From NCBI GenBank assembly GCA_907163375.1, contig CAJQUW010000952.1, forward strand, positions 10,001-74,000: a stretch of DNA of 64,000 bases. Direction: 5' to 3'. Source of the DNA: Prostheceraeus crozeri. Its lineage: Eukaryota; Platyhelminthes; Polycladida; Euryleptidae. Below, piece by piece: positions 43,616 through 55,887 of the stretch (position 1 is its first letter; each line of letters opens with the position of its first letter). The position numbers and the translations under genes are program-made. The notes under the pieces were generated by a model. The model was not told where the DNA came from. It ran no database searches and was given only the letters and a program-made list of their open reading frames with translations.

Positions 43616-44873
43616 CTGCAAAAGGAAGTGACGTGTATTTTAACAGCAGGAAGAGAAACTTCGTGAAACGGCTATTTGGTGAAAGATCACGGTATCTGCT
43701 ACAGAAGTCTACATGTAGTTGATCAAATACATGCATAGATTTACGATGGCTACAATTTGAAGTTGCGAAAAAATGTGAAGATGAATTCTCATTCTTACTG
43801 GTCGCTGGAATCTCATGCAGAGGTGCATTTTCAGGCAAATGTTGGGTGAAAATTTCATGGAAATATTGTGTACATGTCTACAGGTTAATAATTCCCACAT
43901 TCAATTCATTATATTGCACCATAATTACCTGGATATATTAGATTTACCTACTTTGCAACGATATAGGTGATGGTGACTAGGCGTAATACAATTAGAAAAA
44001 GCATCTCTGGATTTCGCTTTCAGGTTTGAAGAGTTTTCTAATGGACTTGCAATCACTCACTTTGCTTTTGCTGCGGTAATTAATGTCTGTTAGTGCGCTC
44101 ATTGATGGCAACCATTTTGTTGAACAATCCTAGCTTCGATAATGGTCATTCTTGATGGTCGGGGATGATGCTTGCAGAAGTAACTTTTTGACGGCACAAC
44201 GTGACTGCCAAGCATGTATTTTAAGTGAGATAAATCAACAATATGTCACGTTCAAGTTCCTATCAATCGGTGTTGAGCTACAGCGTTTCTTTGGATGATA
44301 AGGAGAACTTTTCCTCTTGTTGCTTCCGTCATTATTACATGGAGTGCAATCAACCAAATACGTTGCATTCCTCTACAAATTTTCACTAGATATTCTGCCT
44401 GTTTTTTTACTGCAACCTTTCCACTGTCTATATATTCTATCATAATGATGTTGGAATATAAAATTTTGCTTGTTACTTTATCTAATGTAACGCATAGCAG
44501 GAAAAGGCCTGCAAAATGTTAGGTGAAAACTAGATGAAAATAACTCACTTGCCTTCAAAGAGGATATTGCACAATCTTTGTACAGTGAATAATAGGAATT
44601 ACCATAGATTTATCTCCCTGTATTCATAGACATTTTCTATAAGCACTTTCTGGAGACAACTCATTTGTTCTCAATAAAGTCACTAATCACTTAGAAATCA
44701 CTAATCACTAAGAATAAATCACTAAGAAAAATTGAGTCGAAGATATGCACTTTTCACTTGACAGGCCATTGAAGTTCGTGGGATCTTTGATAGGAGCTAC
44801 TACTGCAATGCGCGCGCTCGCCCAATTACTCAAGCTAAAAAGAGACGAATATCTATGTGGGTTAGCAACTGTA
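43616..44873. other. Non-coding or intronic stretch
   Basis: If the terminal exon is real, part of this would be intron of that minus-strand gene. No second exon is convincing. CACTAATCACTTAGAAATCA-like repeats occur at 44680-44730. Confidence 0.3.
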
Positions 44874-46640
44874 GTCCGGCAGCCAGAGTAAGTTTCTACA
44901 GGGAAGGCGGCTGAAAATGAGACTTCCCCAGAATGATGTACTGTATGTACATTGTATACAGTGGCGTCTTCTCCGTACCTGCGAGGCCTTCGGCGCATCC
45001 TAAATAATAATTTACCAACATTTATAAAAATGAAAAGTGTCATCATTCATTACATTTCATTTAAATTCGATAGCTTCTCGTAGTAGCTGTCCGTCTCAAA
45101 ATCAGACGCTCAACCTTAGAGTGAACATTTTTGGTGCGCGTGCACGAATCACAGCTGTTTTCTTCTAACGATTAGACACACATGCTAGTCGTGTGTTCAG
45201 ACGGAGCGAAAGAGAGTTGTGTGCGTGTGAGGCAGCAAGCGCACGCGCCCGCACTAATATTGGCTTTCTCGATAGACTTAATGCTTTGCCTTCTCCAATT
45301 TTTACAATGAAATTCTCCGCTATTCTTGATCGAGGTTCAGTACTTAAATATAGAAAGGGAAGCGCAACCCAATTGTTCCTGTCCTTCGTTTCTCGTCGGA
45401 GAGGTCACTACGTCAACAATAGCAGCTGACTGACGTTCAGATAAGACTGTGATCAGATGATGAGCGTTCGCCAATGAATGCAGAGTAATGCATCTGACTC
45501 GAACACCCAGATTCCGTAGAATTCCATGATTTGTTTTTGCGTGATTGATGTGACGCTACATGTTTAGTACTGTAGATGAGCTCATAATCACGCCTTTCGT
45601 CCAAAAGGAATATACTGAAAAGATTACAGTCGTCAAGCAAAGTAGGCCAACATCAAAGAAAAAGAAATAAGAAACACACAAGACATTTTAATGCATCAAA
45701 GTTCAAACACATGAGTGGCTGACCAGCCGTGAGAAACGCAAGGAACTGTTTCCCTTCCTCCTTTTTTCTCGAGAAAATGTGGTCTGGACAGAGAGGGGAT
45801 ATAGTAATCTCAGCTCCTTGAGTAAGGCGGTTAGGCGACATGAGCAATCAACTTTTCATGTGCACATTCACTTTGCCTTAAAAAATGTTCGGGAAAATGT
45901 TATTAAAAATTCATCTTTTCTGAAAATTAATGTTATAACAAAAAAGTCTGGTATAAAAATAGTATTCCAATGCCGAGCGAAGGCCTGTGGTCTGGGAGCA
46001 CGCGACGCCACTGATTGTATACGTTATGCGGCTACTACGAACCTTCACGTCTGAACAGAAGCAATCACAGAAAAACACATGCTAATCCAATGGGAAGGAG
46101 ATTGTATTTGGTTAAAATGAATTTTCTATGTTCTCTCTGATTAAGCAAAAAGTACTAAGAACAGAGTCAAAATTTTTGACATGGAATGTCTTCAGGTCAT
46201 TTTCTATCATGTTTATGCACTCGTCTGAAGCTAAGCACATTCAGATTTGGCAGGCCTCATAATGACGGCAAACACAAGTACGAGTATTTTGAGCAATTTA
46301 ATCCACATTGAACCACATTCTCGTATACTTTGCCGATCAGAAACATGATAATAACACAGCACATAGTAGGAAATGACCTAAAAACATTCCATGTCAAAAA
46401 TTATGACTCTGTTCATAATGCTTTTCGCTTAATTAGAGAAAACATAGAACATTTCATTTTCACCAAAAACTTCAATTTCCGTCCCATTGGATTAACAAGT
46501 TTTTTTTCTTTGATCATGTCTGACAAGAAGAGGAACCAAACAGAACTCTGCCAGACGGCAGAAGCTTCACATCATTCTGTGAAAGTCTCATTTTTGGTTT
46601 CGTTCACTGCAGAAAATCGCTCTGGTTGCCGGAATACTGG
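44874..46640. repeat. Inverted pair of repeat blocks with a nested foldback
   Basis: Two blocks appear on the minus strand at 44955-45000 (GACGCCACTGTATAC) and 44874-44945 (GTCTCATTTT, CTCTGGCTGCCGGACTAC). They appear again in plus orientation at 45977-46025 (GACGCCACTGATTGTATAC) and 46566-46640 (CTCTGGTTGCCGGAATAC). A foldback (46081-46498) separates the plus-strand blocks. This may be one old long-TIR element. Confidence 0.5.
46081..46498. mobile_element. 418-bp foldback element
   Basis: Arms of ~150 bp (46081-46225 and 46338-46498) pair with scattered mismatches. Ends TAATCCAATGGGA and TCCCATTGGATTA; inner marks GACATGGAATG and CATTCCATGTC. The loop is ~110 bp. No clear target duplication. 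Confidence 0.75.
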
Positions 46641-46644
46641 CTCC

Positions 46645-47342
46645 TTGGAAATTGGAATTACCACAGATATCTTTGTGCTGATCATATATATGCTTGGCTT
46701 CCAAACTTCCCTCGAGTCTGCTGTCTTTGTCTAGCAAGTTAGTAGCTGTCGTTCACTGTCTGTGGGACTGGGTGTTTGGCACTTTATAAATTTCTGTAAT
46801 CATTATTTGTTCCTAAAATGAAGTTTTCGATATTTGTTAATGGCAAATTTGCAAGTGACAAACGGGGATAATTGATTTCATTTCATTTTAAAGGTGATCA
46901 TTCAGATTCATTCAAAGCATTTAGCGCACAGCATGTGTCACGTCTGGCATCACGCATTATTTTGACAAGTTGATACAGCATGATGACTAGCAGACCTGAT
47001 CGTCTTAATCCATTGGTTTGGAGAACCAGGTGCACGAACGTTAGGATAGTAAATACCGTTACGTACTTGGATAAATTGAAGCGATAATTCTGACAGCCTC
47101 AGTTGGACGGACTTCACTCGCTGAGTAAGCTTAATAATATTGTTTCGTACGTATTGATTTGCGACTTACTAATTTGTATTTCTGAGCGTATTTGCAGTAG
47201 CAGTAGTTTCCCCCTGTTAATACAATAATATGCATTGTATTGCATTGCATTGCTTAGAGGATATATACTTCATATAGAGCAAAATCTTTTTTAACCTAAT
47301 GTACATATATTTTGACCTATTGGTTAGCGCATAACGTTTTAA
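46645..47342. other. Non-coding stretch
   Basis: No gene supported. A short ATTGCATTGCATTGC run occurs near 47238. Confidence 0.3.
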
Positions 47343-47391
47343 TGGATGTCTATGAATAATATAATTCTATGTCATATTATTCATAGACATA
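47343..47391. repeat. ~49-bp near-perfect hairpin
   Basis: ATGTCTATGAATAATAT and its complement ATATTATTCATAGACAT around a short loop. A related outer sequence (TATGAATAT ... AATATTCATAGACAT) bounds 57489-57563. Confidence 0.75.
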
Positions 47392-47905
47392 CATCTCTGA
47401 TCGTAGGCAACCTGTCGGATATTGCGAGGATCAGCTGTTACTACATAATGCCATTTATAGCACAAATTGGTCTGCATGCGTGCATGATGATAATTTATAT
47501 TCTTATTCTTGTTGTTTACATTATCAGATTTAGCTGCTTACAGTCTCATGGGAAGTGCAATTTGACCTTCATTTAATTCGAGATTCGAAATGTGTTGTAT
47601 TCGACAGTTTTGTCGGAAGTTGTTTATTTCAACAAACCGAATGGTTACTAAGCAACTATCTCTGATCGTGTCCACAGCTGCTTCAAACGCTATCTTTTAG
47701 GAAGTGCGTAGCTCGACTCAATTCATCATCAAACAAATTCTATTATATGATAAGAGTTTTTTGTTGACGGAATGTCAACTGACCATCTGACCCGTGAGCT
47801 CTCCTTAAATGTCATGTTTTCATGAAGAGTTTCATGATCGTACAGCAGTAGAATGATAAAAGTACATCAAAATAACAATCACATTAACTCTTAGTTGGAC
47901 TCCCT

Positions 47906-48265
47906 TTAGCCCGGGAGCTACTGACGCTTTCTTCCTAAATTCGCGCAACAAGCGCAACAAGTGAATACAAAGATCAAATTCTTGAGTGTCACAGCCAGTC
48001 GCTTTCGGTTATAGGTAAGGTTAAAGGATTCCCATTGGAAGGCGAGGTTGATGGATTCCCATTGGAATTCAATGGTAAAATTCAAGAAATATCTATGGAT
48101 TGTGAAACACTTGGCAAGTTCAGTACATTTTCTTTTGCAGAAATGAAACTATTATTTATCAGAATGCCATGAAATTTGAAACATGATTGAGTTTAGAGCA
48201 TCAACTTCGATATAAAGGTTGAAGTGAGTCACATGATTCAGTATTTGATGTCTGAGAGCCTCTAC
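47906..48265 (+). repeat. Dispersed repeat shared with the foldback at the window end
   Basis: Begins TTTAGCCCGGGAGCTACTGA and includes AAGAAATATCTATGGATTGT, CAGAATGCCATGAAATTTGA and GTATTTGATGTCTGAGAGCC. The same order occurs at 63369-63745. This copy has an extra ~30-bp local duplication (GGATTCCCATTGGAA twice). Confidence 0.8.
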
Positions 48266-48418
48266 AAAATGAGTAAATTTTATGCTTTGACTTAATTTTG
48301 ACGATTTTCATTATCAAAGCAAACTAATCTTCAATACTGAACACAGCTTATTTTTCGTAGTAGGGTTCTAAATCACATTGAGATCCTAGATGAATCAATT
48401 CGTCTCCTCTTTGATATC

Positions 48419-48590
48419 CATGGTCCCCGTGGCAGAGTGACTCAGTGCTTGGCTTGGCAATCTTCTGGTACAGACGCGTCATTAGAAGTCGGCAAGAAGA
48501 GCATTCGGACTTAAGTACCACAACGTTCTAGAAAAGTCTGACTATGTCAGCATCGTCCAAGCACCCAGTATGGGGAGAAGTCTTTTGAAT
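48419..48590 (+). repeat. SINE, diverged copy of the V-domain-like family
   Basis: The tRNA-like head CCCCGTGGCAGAGTGACTCA is followed by AGAAGTCGGCAAGAAGAGCA, a mutated core, then AGTCTGACTATGTCAGCA and CCCAGTATGGGGAGA. It aligns along its length with the minus-strand copies at 51228-51420 and 59453-59645. Confidence 0.75.
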
Positions 48591-49895
48591 TCTCAATTCT
48601 TACAAATAATTGAATATTTTGAAATTTTTTAATATTATAGCTCAACAGAGTTATTACAGAATCGGAGCACAAAGTAAACCAACTATTAGACCAAAAGTAC
48701 TCGTTCTGCAACATAAACCATATGATAAAAATATGATAAGATTATGACCTGTTTTTCCTAAGCCTGCTGTCTTCTTAATCGCTCCACACATCCATATGAA
48801 TTCTTCGAATCGGAAGAAATCGTGGCTATCCTAATCATTTTCAAACAAGTTTTAGCAGAACGCAGCTCAATCCCAAAGATACTGAATATGATGAATATTC
48901 TTCCAGATGGGAAGAAACCATGTTTTACTGTGGAATAAACAGATGGAGAATTCCGGAATCATGACTTCTGGATATGAATACTATGTCTGCTATCTAACTT
49001 CCTATCTAACATTGTTCTACTCGTTGCATATACGAACTGTAAATTTGATTTGCCTTGGTTCTACTTGCACTTATGGGAGCAATAAAACATATATTAAATT
49101 TCTATTTCTTCCAATTTGATCCGTTTTTTGTGCGATAGTCCAACAGTCAATAAATGCAGTAAAGCGTTTAATTCTGTGCTTCTATTACAAGTTGGCAACC
49201 AGATGTTCACCCAAAGTTTTATCTTTCTTGATCCTAAACCCATACTTATGTTATCTATACATGCTCATATTTGCGCAGACAGAGGATGTCTCTCTCATTC
49301 AACCTGCCACGCTAACGGCTGCATCAGGTCATTAGAAATAATATTATCTGTACATGCGATGGAAATCAATCGGATTGTTTTTTGAGGTAGGAACAGATGT
49401 TGCTTTCTTAGATATGTCTCAGTGGTCGTTTAATTTCCTTATAATAAACAAATACAGCTGAATGTAATCAATCTTGAATATATTTTCCCCACACGTCTAG
49501 CATGTAGTGATTTCTGGCAAGTAATGCAAGCTACCATTTGTTCAATGCAGGAAATGTAATCCTTAAGTGATCTGTTTGAAGTAAGAGAAGTCTGCCAAGA
49601 AAATGAATATCACGTGAGATTTTCTTCTTTCAGCTGTTACTCCAACATGCATTTGAAGTTGTATTCACAACATGAGTACTGGTCATAGGGTGAGTACAAA
49701 GACAGTGGAAGATATAAAGACTGTAAACTCGTAGAAAATTTGGAAACGGTATATATCTATGATGAGTACAAGAATATCCATGGTTGCTCCCATCTTCTAA
49801 TGTATTAAAATTATCCGATATCTTCGTTGAGGACAAATAAGTTGTTTCCACAAGCTTAACATACAGAGATAGGAGAGTTTTCAGTCTTTGAATAT
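48591..49895. other. Non-coding stretch
   Basis: Frames of 70, 89 and 103 residues occur without domains. No repeat end recognised. Confidence 0.3.
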
Positions 49896-49899
49896 TACA

Positions 49900-51196
49900 T
49901 AGTCTTTGGGTGAGTATATAGTAAATTGAGTGTCGACTCAAAAGTGCCTGTATACAGTGAATATTTTTGCATCAAAAGATTTAGTTTTTTGCGGAGATAG
50001 TGTTCCTGCGGTCTAAAAAATAATTGATCACTTTTTAAGAAGCTAAATTTTTGCAAATTATTCCTGTATTTATATACTATTGACGTGAGCCAAATTCATA
50101 ACTAGTATGAAAATCACTAGACATCAAATGGAATGAAAATGTGCTAGCACGTATCTTACTTTAGCGGAAACTAAGCTGATTATCAAGGGAATTTCATGAA
50201 CCGCATTATGATGCAAGTCTTCATGAAAGATGTCGAGATCTTATTCGCTTTCTTGGCTGAAATTTCAAGTCTTTGATTCAATTTTCATCGGCATGATTTC
50301 ATGATCCACAAATTTATGCTCAATTCCTTGAATCTAAATGGCAATATGGACCCATGTACATCTTTAAAGTTAATTATGATCGCTGTCTTTCATCATGCTA
50401 ATTTGCTCTACCAGTGACAAGTTGCTTATGATATGATCACGCTTAAGAAAATACTCTTATTAATAAGGCTGCATAAACATTAAAGTAATAGTAACCCATG
50501 AATTGCTAATTTATCAACCATCACCTCTCCAAGACTGTCATGAGGGTCGGTAAAATGCCAGTCAATTCCGTGGAAATTTTTTCAAAACTGCGAAAAAATT
50601 GCTTATCTCACATTGAGTATCCAAGGAAGATCTCATTGTGATCTATAATCTGTATATTCAGAGCTTGTTTGAGTTCAATTCTCCCTTGCTTGTTGGCATC
50701 ATGAAGAGACAACGACAAACTTGAAAAAATTCGTGAACTCTCACACAGGATCATTTGTGGAAAATCTTGCCGTTGTCCGTAAGACGTGATAACAGCTTTA
50801 AAAAATGTAAGAAACTGATGCAACCTTGTTCCTTTTTGTAGAATATTTTGTGTCCTGAGACTATGAGAAGCTGTTGTCATCTACGTTTACTTGTCATTAG
50901 AACAAACAGAAGAATATCATCATTTATTGAGTATTGTACACTTTTGTGTAATAAGATTCACAGCATTTGATACTATATGAATTACTTTTCCATGTCGCTT
51001 GTGTCTATCGTCATTATTGTGATCTTAAATGTGTTATTTGATTTTCATTTTCTTTGAATAAAGACACATCATTATTATTTGGCATCAATACCCAAATACG
51101 CTCAACCCGAGTGCATTTAATTGAATCGAAACTGCACACACATTGGGGATTTAATTAATACTGAGTTCCTACTCTAGCTAATATACTTACTACATG
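49900..51196 (-). mobile_element. Long CATAGAGTAA-family copy, minus orientation
   Basis: The head is at the right (CATGTAGTAAGTATATTAG read on the minus strand from 51196). The tail is at the left (complement of GTATACAG, TTTTTTGCGGAGATAGTG). The interior shares GATTATCAAGGGAATTTCAT and CTTTCTTGGCTGAAATTTC with 37820-37910. Nearly 1.3 kb, longer than the 814-bp copy. It has no transposase. Confidence 0.65.
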
Positions 51197-51227
51197 GTAC
51201 TGGGTGTTCTATAGATACACGAATGAA

Positions 51228-51420
51228 GGTTTTACGTCACTAATCCCCCTATACTGGGGGCTCGGACGGTACTGACATGGTCAGACTTTAGTCTGGAGCA
51301 TTGTAGTACTTTTAGTCCGGATGCCCTTCCTGACGACTTCTTATGACACTCTCGGGGATCGACCTCTGGACCGAACGATGGCTCGCCCTATCACTTAACC
51401 ACTGAGCCACGGAGACTACA
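51228..51420 (-). repeat. tRNA-derived SINE with V-domain-like core and 15-bp target duplication
   Basis: The 15-bp AGATACACGAATGAA lies at 51213-51227 and 51421-51435. On the minus strand the A box lies in GTGGCTCAGTGGTTAAG and the B box is GGTCGATCCCC. The core is TCAGGAAGGGCATCCGG (51317-51333), then a stem AGACTAAAGTCTGACC and a tail GTGACGTAAAACC. The long duplication shows LINE-type insertion. The core matches the V-domain of vertebrate V-SINEs as I remember it. Confidence 0.88.
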
Positions 51421-51435
51421 AGATACACGAATGAA

Positions 51436-51907
51436 TTGAAGACTAATAATATTATCTATACAACAGATGAAAATACCGAGTATTGTAGGGGAGTTACACT
51501 TTCATAAACGAAGCAAAAATAAATTAATACAATAATATATCGATAAACATAGTTTTCCGACTATCAAAATGATTAGCGAAGCGATCATTAATAACCAAAT
51601 AAAGCAGCATACTTGAAAACGATGAAAGCGTTAAGTATTTTACGATTGAAATAATGTTCACTGATGCAACAAACGTTTGAATTTCAATGTTCTGCATGCA
51701 AATCATCTTGTGACAGTCATGCAAGGTTTATGAGCTGTGTATATTTAGTTTGGTCAACTACCTACACATTTGTGAAGTATATGCCGTAATCATTAAGTCA
51801 GAAACCGATGGGTTGCAGAACCTTATTTCAAAGAAAACCTGTATTATTCTCATTAACAATGAATGAAATGAAATAAACGATGCATCAAATTGCCATGCAA
51901 AATATGT
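51436..51907. other. Non-coding stretch
   Basis: No gene or repeat end recognised. Confidence 0.3.
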
Positions 51908-51980
51908 GCGGATGAAAGGACTCGAAACAACGACCGCAGGTTATCTAGATCTGGCGCTCTACCAACTGAGCTACGACCGC
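51908..51980 (-). pseudogene. tRNA-like sequence, degenerate (tRNA pseudogene or SINE head)
   Basis: 73 nt on the minus strand, the length of a tRNA. The D arm is intact (AGCTCAGTTGGTAGAGC) and the T-loop-like TTCGAGT is present. The acceptor stem (GCGGTCG with CATCCGC) is partly mispaired, and the T stem and anticodon stem are poor. It is therefore unlikely to give a working tRNA. Confidence 0.45.
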
Positions 51981-53689
51981 TTACAAGCGACCGGTCAGTT
52001 GGCAAGATCATGAAATATCCCGTATAGGAATTGCAGGAAAGAATGCACGCACCTGTTATGGTCTAAGCCATCGATTAGAGAAAGTGAAGTCTCATTGGAA
52101 ATTTTGCTATCGGTTTCAATTTAAAATATTATATTATAAACAATTCATACAAAAAATTCATGACGTGCGCGTCTTCCCCTACCAGAACTCGTCACTGGGA
52201 ATTACGAAAACTGACTTATGACATCTAGAATGGCTGAATATGCTGACTGACTATACAACAGATTGTTCTACATTTGTGCAGCATGTCATTTACATCAGTT
52301 TCCGCAGCGTTTCCTTTGCCTTGGCACTTTCAAGCCTAATGAAGTTTTTGAGCACGCTGGCCATACTTTTCTTTCATACTTGTGTTCATAGTTTTCTTTC
52401 ATAGAAAACTTCACAAAACTTTGGTCGACAACTATTTTAAGTGAAGTAAGCAAATCATAAAGGACTGGCTTTCGGTGTCCATAGCCGTTAAACGGTAAAT
52501 GGTATACTCATATTAAATTGGCCAAAGTATTCGGGAGTCATTTCTTAATTTTCCAGCTGTTTTTTAAATACTATTCTTTGTTCATAATTAGTCAAGGAAA
52601 ATGCCTAATCACCCAAACAAGGGTATATTTTATCAGTGGATAGTTTTCTAAGCTTATGTTTATTCCCAGGCAATAATGACACTGCGCAATGTCTTTTGAT
52701 TATTAAGTTGATTACTAGAAGGAATTACAGTAAATGCAAGCACATTTACTAAGCTATGGTATACACGATTGTTATATCAAATGTAAGTGAAATTAACAAC
52801 ACAGATTTCGGTCATTGCTAACATCAACTATTAAACAGTTAAACGCTAAACAGTCTAATTCTTGATTAATGCAAGTCACTACTGCAGATAATATAAGCAG
52901 TATTGATGTCTGTATGTCCTTCACGAAAATAGCTATTGTAGTATAAATGAAAATGAAATAACTAGTCAATTTCTTATAATTTTATTGAAAATAAAATTCT
53001 TGACAATACTTAATTAAGATTATTCTAATTATTGTTAGAATACTCTTGCGCCGAAAGGAAGCTAAATCCTTTGTCACATGCAAAAAGCAAATTCATTACT
53101 AACCAATTAGCAACCCATTGAGTGATAACATGTAAATTTTTTACAAGGCTCAGAGAACATGCACTGACTCATTTTTGAAGCAAAATGGAAGCCAGGTAAA
53201 AAAGGTTTGAAGTTTGTGCCTGCTTTATAGTTTCGTTGTCTCGTTTGATGATGATGACCTAAGAGAGAGTGTCGAAATACAAGCAGCAAGATAAGAAATT
53301 CCTCTATTTTTCAGTTGACTGATGTAATATGTATTCTACGAAGCCAAGCGGGTAAGAAAATGTAGAAATCCGCTGCCGCGGAGTGGACGAGAATTTCTAT
53401 GATTTTCTTCCCTGCCTGGATTTATAAAATAGTTTATGTTCTAAATATTTGGCAAATGTCCGATAACCGACGTAATTGTACGAATATTTCAATGAAGAGA
53501 AAGATTATATTTATCTACGTAACTAGTGCATGAATGCTTCTTTACAGCATGTCCACGACGTTCTATTATCTTCAATGCGCATGTATCTTCTAGTCCTTTA
53601 GTGTTATAAAGTCCAGGATTTGTATAGAATAATGCATCATAATGAAAAATTAAGAGGTGGAATAGATCTGTTTTCTATTAATCCCTGCC
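51981..53689. other. Non-coding stretch
   Basis: No gene supported; AT-rich with TTAAACAGTTAAACG-like short repeats near 52830. Confidence 0.3.
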
Positions 53690-53880
53690 ACAACTAAGGC
53701 ACGAGGGATGAGGCAGCCTTCACACACTCGCACCTCTCACCAGGCTAGGGCTAGTAACCTCTAGTGAGAGCGGTGGTACCTCCCGAGGCGGACAGAATCG
53801 AACCTTGGACCTTCTACACTTAAGTGCGTCGAAATACGGACCTTAACCAACTGAGCTGTCCTATCACCTCTGTTAGTGTC
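53690..53880 (-). repeat. tRNA-derived SINE, second family
   Basis: On the minus strand: GGACAGCTCAGTTGGTTAAG as A-box region and AAGGTTCGATTCTGTCC as B-box region. A GC-rich body follows (CTCGGGAGGTACCACCGC, GGTGCGAGTGTGTGAAGG). The body differs from the V-domain-like family. Confidence 0.65.
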
Positions 53881-54478
53881 GCTCTTCAGCAGTCTCGCTC
53901 GAATACCCATTTGCCATCCCAGTCTCTTTGACGTAGGCCTTCTCACCAGATGCAAGGACATCACAGCAAATACTGTCGGCGCGCCCGGACAAGCACCTGA
54001 CCAATCCCTTAAAAATACCAAGAGGATAAGCGGACTGACGATGGATATAGCGGTTGGAGTGAGTTTTCCGTGCACCGTACCGTGTTTCTGTCATTCGCCT
54101 GACGATAGCTGGTTGTGCTGGTCGAAAGACCTCGCAATAAAGATTCGAGAATCTACTAAACATCAACTAGTTTTGGGCTTCCTTCACAAAATGAATAGAA
54201 ACTCAGGCCCACTTTTTCCTGAAACATTTGAAAGATTAAATTTCCAAAATGTGTGTTGAAATATATTGGAATTCCTGACGCATCGATTGCGAAGTGGTAA
54301 AAATAGTCATTCCTGACATTAATAATAAGGGAATATAGCAATATTAAAATAGCAACAAGCAAAGTAATAAAATGTGTTATATTTCTTGTTATATTACCAA
54401 TTCCGGCCAGCACAAATTTACAATGGGTACCTGCTCGCAATGGACATTAAAGAAATGCTTAACCGTATTAGATTGATC
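53881..54478. other. Non-coding stretch
   Basis: Overlapping frames around 53870-54260 on both strands show no domain and partly cover the SINE edge. No gene supported. Confidence 0.3.
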
Positions 54479-55485
54479 TCAGGGTTGATCATAAAAAACG
54501 GACCACTTAAACTACGCTGAAGTTCAATCGATTCTCATGCCTTCCAGTCGCGTTGCATAACAACGTGCCACACATCATTCGAGAGGTTTTATTCTCAGCT
54601 TTAAAATGAGCTATGATAGACTTGCATCCGTTATTGTATTTGCTGAGCAGTGCTCAAAACGTGAAAATCGTACAATTTACATATTTAAATTTTTCTATAA
54701 GAAAACATGTGAGTATGATAATGAATCAGACACGGTGAGAACGAGCATTTTCTGAGCTCTCTTTTGACATACTGGTCATCAAAATCGGCGAACTAGGAAA
54801 ATGTTAGTGAAGGTATCATAAAATCATAAGTCTTTTGACTGAAAGTGTTGAAAATGTTTCATCAAAAATGTTTGGTATCTTCAGTATCAATATTTTTCTC
54901 ATTATCGCTAAAGTACACAAATAACATGTAAAGTGAACGAAGGTTCAAAACAAACAATTAGCGAAGGCATGTCTTTGTTCTCTCTGCATTTTTCTGTGTA
55001 CTTTTGCGGTAACAAGGAAAAATATTGAACAAGTTTGAAAAAGGGCTATGGAATTAATTTGAATAATACTTACATATTCGCATTCCTTACAACGCAATGA
55101 TCCTGAAGATACCAAACACTAACATTTCTGATGAAAATGTGAGAATACAACATGATTTTATGATTTTGTAATACCTTCACTGATTTTTTCCTAGTTCACT
55201 GATTTTGATAACCAGTATATCAAAAGAAATCTCAGAAAATGCTCGTTCTCCCCGTGCCTGATTCATTATCATACTCATATGTCTTCATACTGAAAAAATT
55301 GCAATTTGTAAATTGTACGATTTTCACATCTTGAGCACTGCTCAGCAAATACAACAGCGGATGCAGGTCCTTCATAGCTCATGAATGATGTATGGCACGT
55401 TGTTGTGCGACATGATTGGAAAGCATGAGAATCGATTGAACTTCAGTGAAATTTTGGTGGTCCGCTTTTTCTGATCAGCTCTATA
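54479..55485. mobile_element. ~1-kb near-complete palindrome with Tc1/mariner-like ends
   Basis: Arms of 400 bp or more pair with moderate divergence. Examples are AAGTTCAATCGATTCTCATG with CATGAGAATCGATTGAACTT, and CTGAGCAGTGCTCAA with TTGAGCACTGCTCAG. The ends (GTTGATCATAAAAAACGGAC) resemble the terminal repeat of the 396-bp MITE at 60063. The central ~200 bp still pairs in patches. Confidence 0.75.
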
Positions 55486-55887
55486 GATTTGATATTACAG
55501 GCGACATAGATATTCAAGTTCCTCCGTGCGGAAAAGGAACTCATCGAAAACACCACTCAAACTTCCGCTGACGAGTCGGCAATCACAGGAATCGGTAGTT
55601 GTGTTTAACAGTTGTTAAACAGCTCAACTGAACCGAATCAATTGCAATGTTTGCATACCATTTGAGTCAAGCGAGCATTCTCAAACGACATTAAGTTGCT
55701 ATTCTAACTCTAGCTACACCCTATATTGCTGACATTAGAGAGATCCGTTCGACTATTTTTAGCACATTTCAGCAAACTTCTTAAGTATACGCTGCAGAAC
55801 TGCGAAGAACGGAGAGACGTATGGAATTCGTTCAGTAATCAAGGTTACATAATGGATAAATTTCAATGTCAGGGACGCTTTATTCGA

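Noticed and set aside
45193-45429. 78-residue plus-strand frame with Cys/Ala-rich start
   Set aside because: No motif, no flanking signals; likely chance in a slightly GC-richer patch.
49116-49385. 89-residue plus-strand frame with several Cys/His
   Set aside because: Residue spacing does not fit any zinc-binding pattern I know; no support from context.
51908-51980. Functional tRNA gene
   Set aside because: Length and D arm fit, but acceptor, anticodon and T stems are poorly paired, so a pseudogene or SINE head is more likely.
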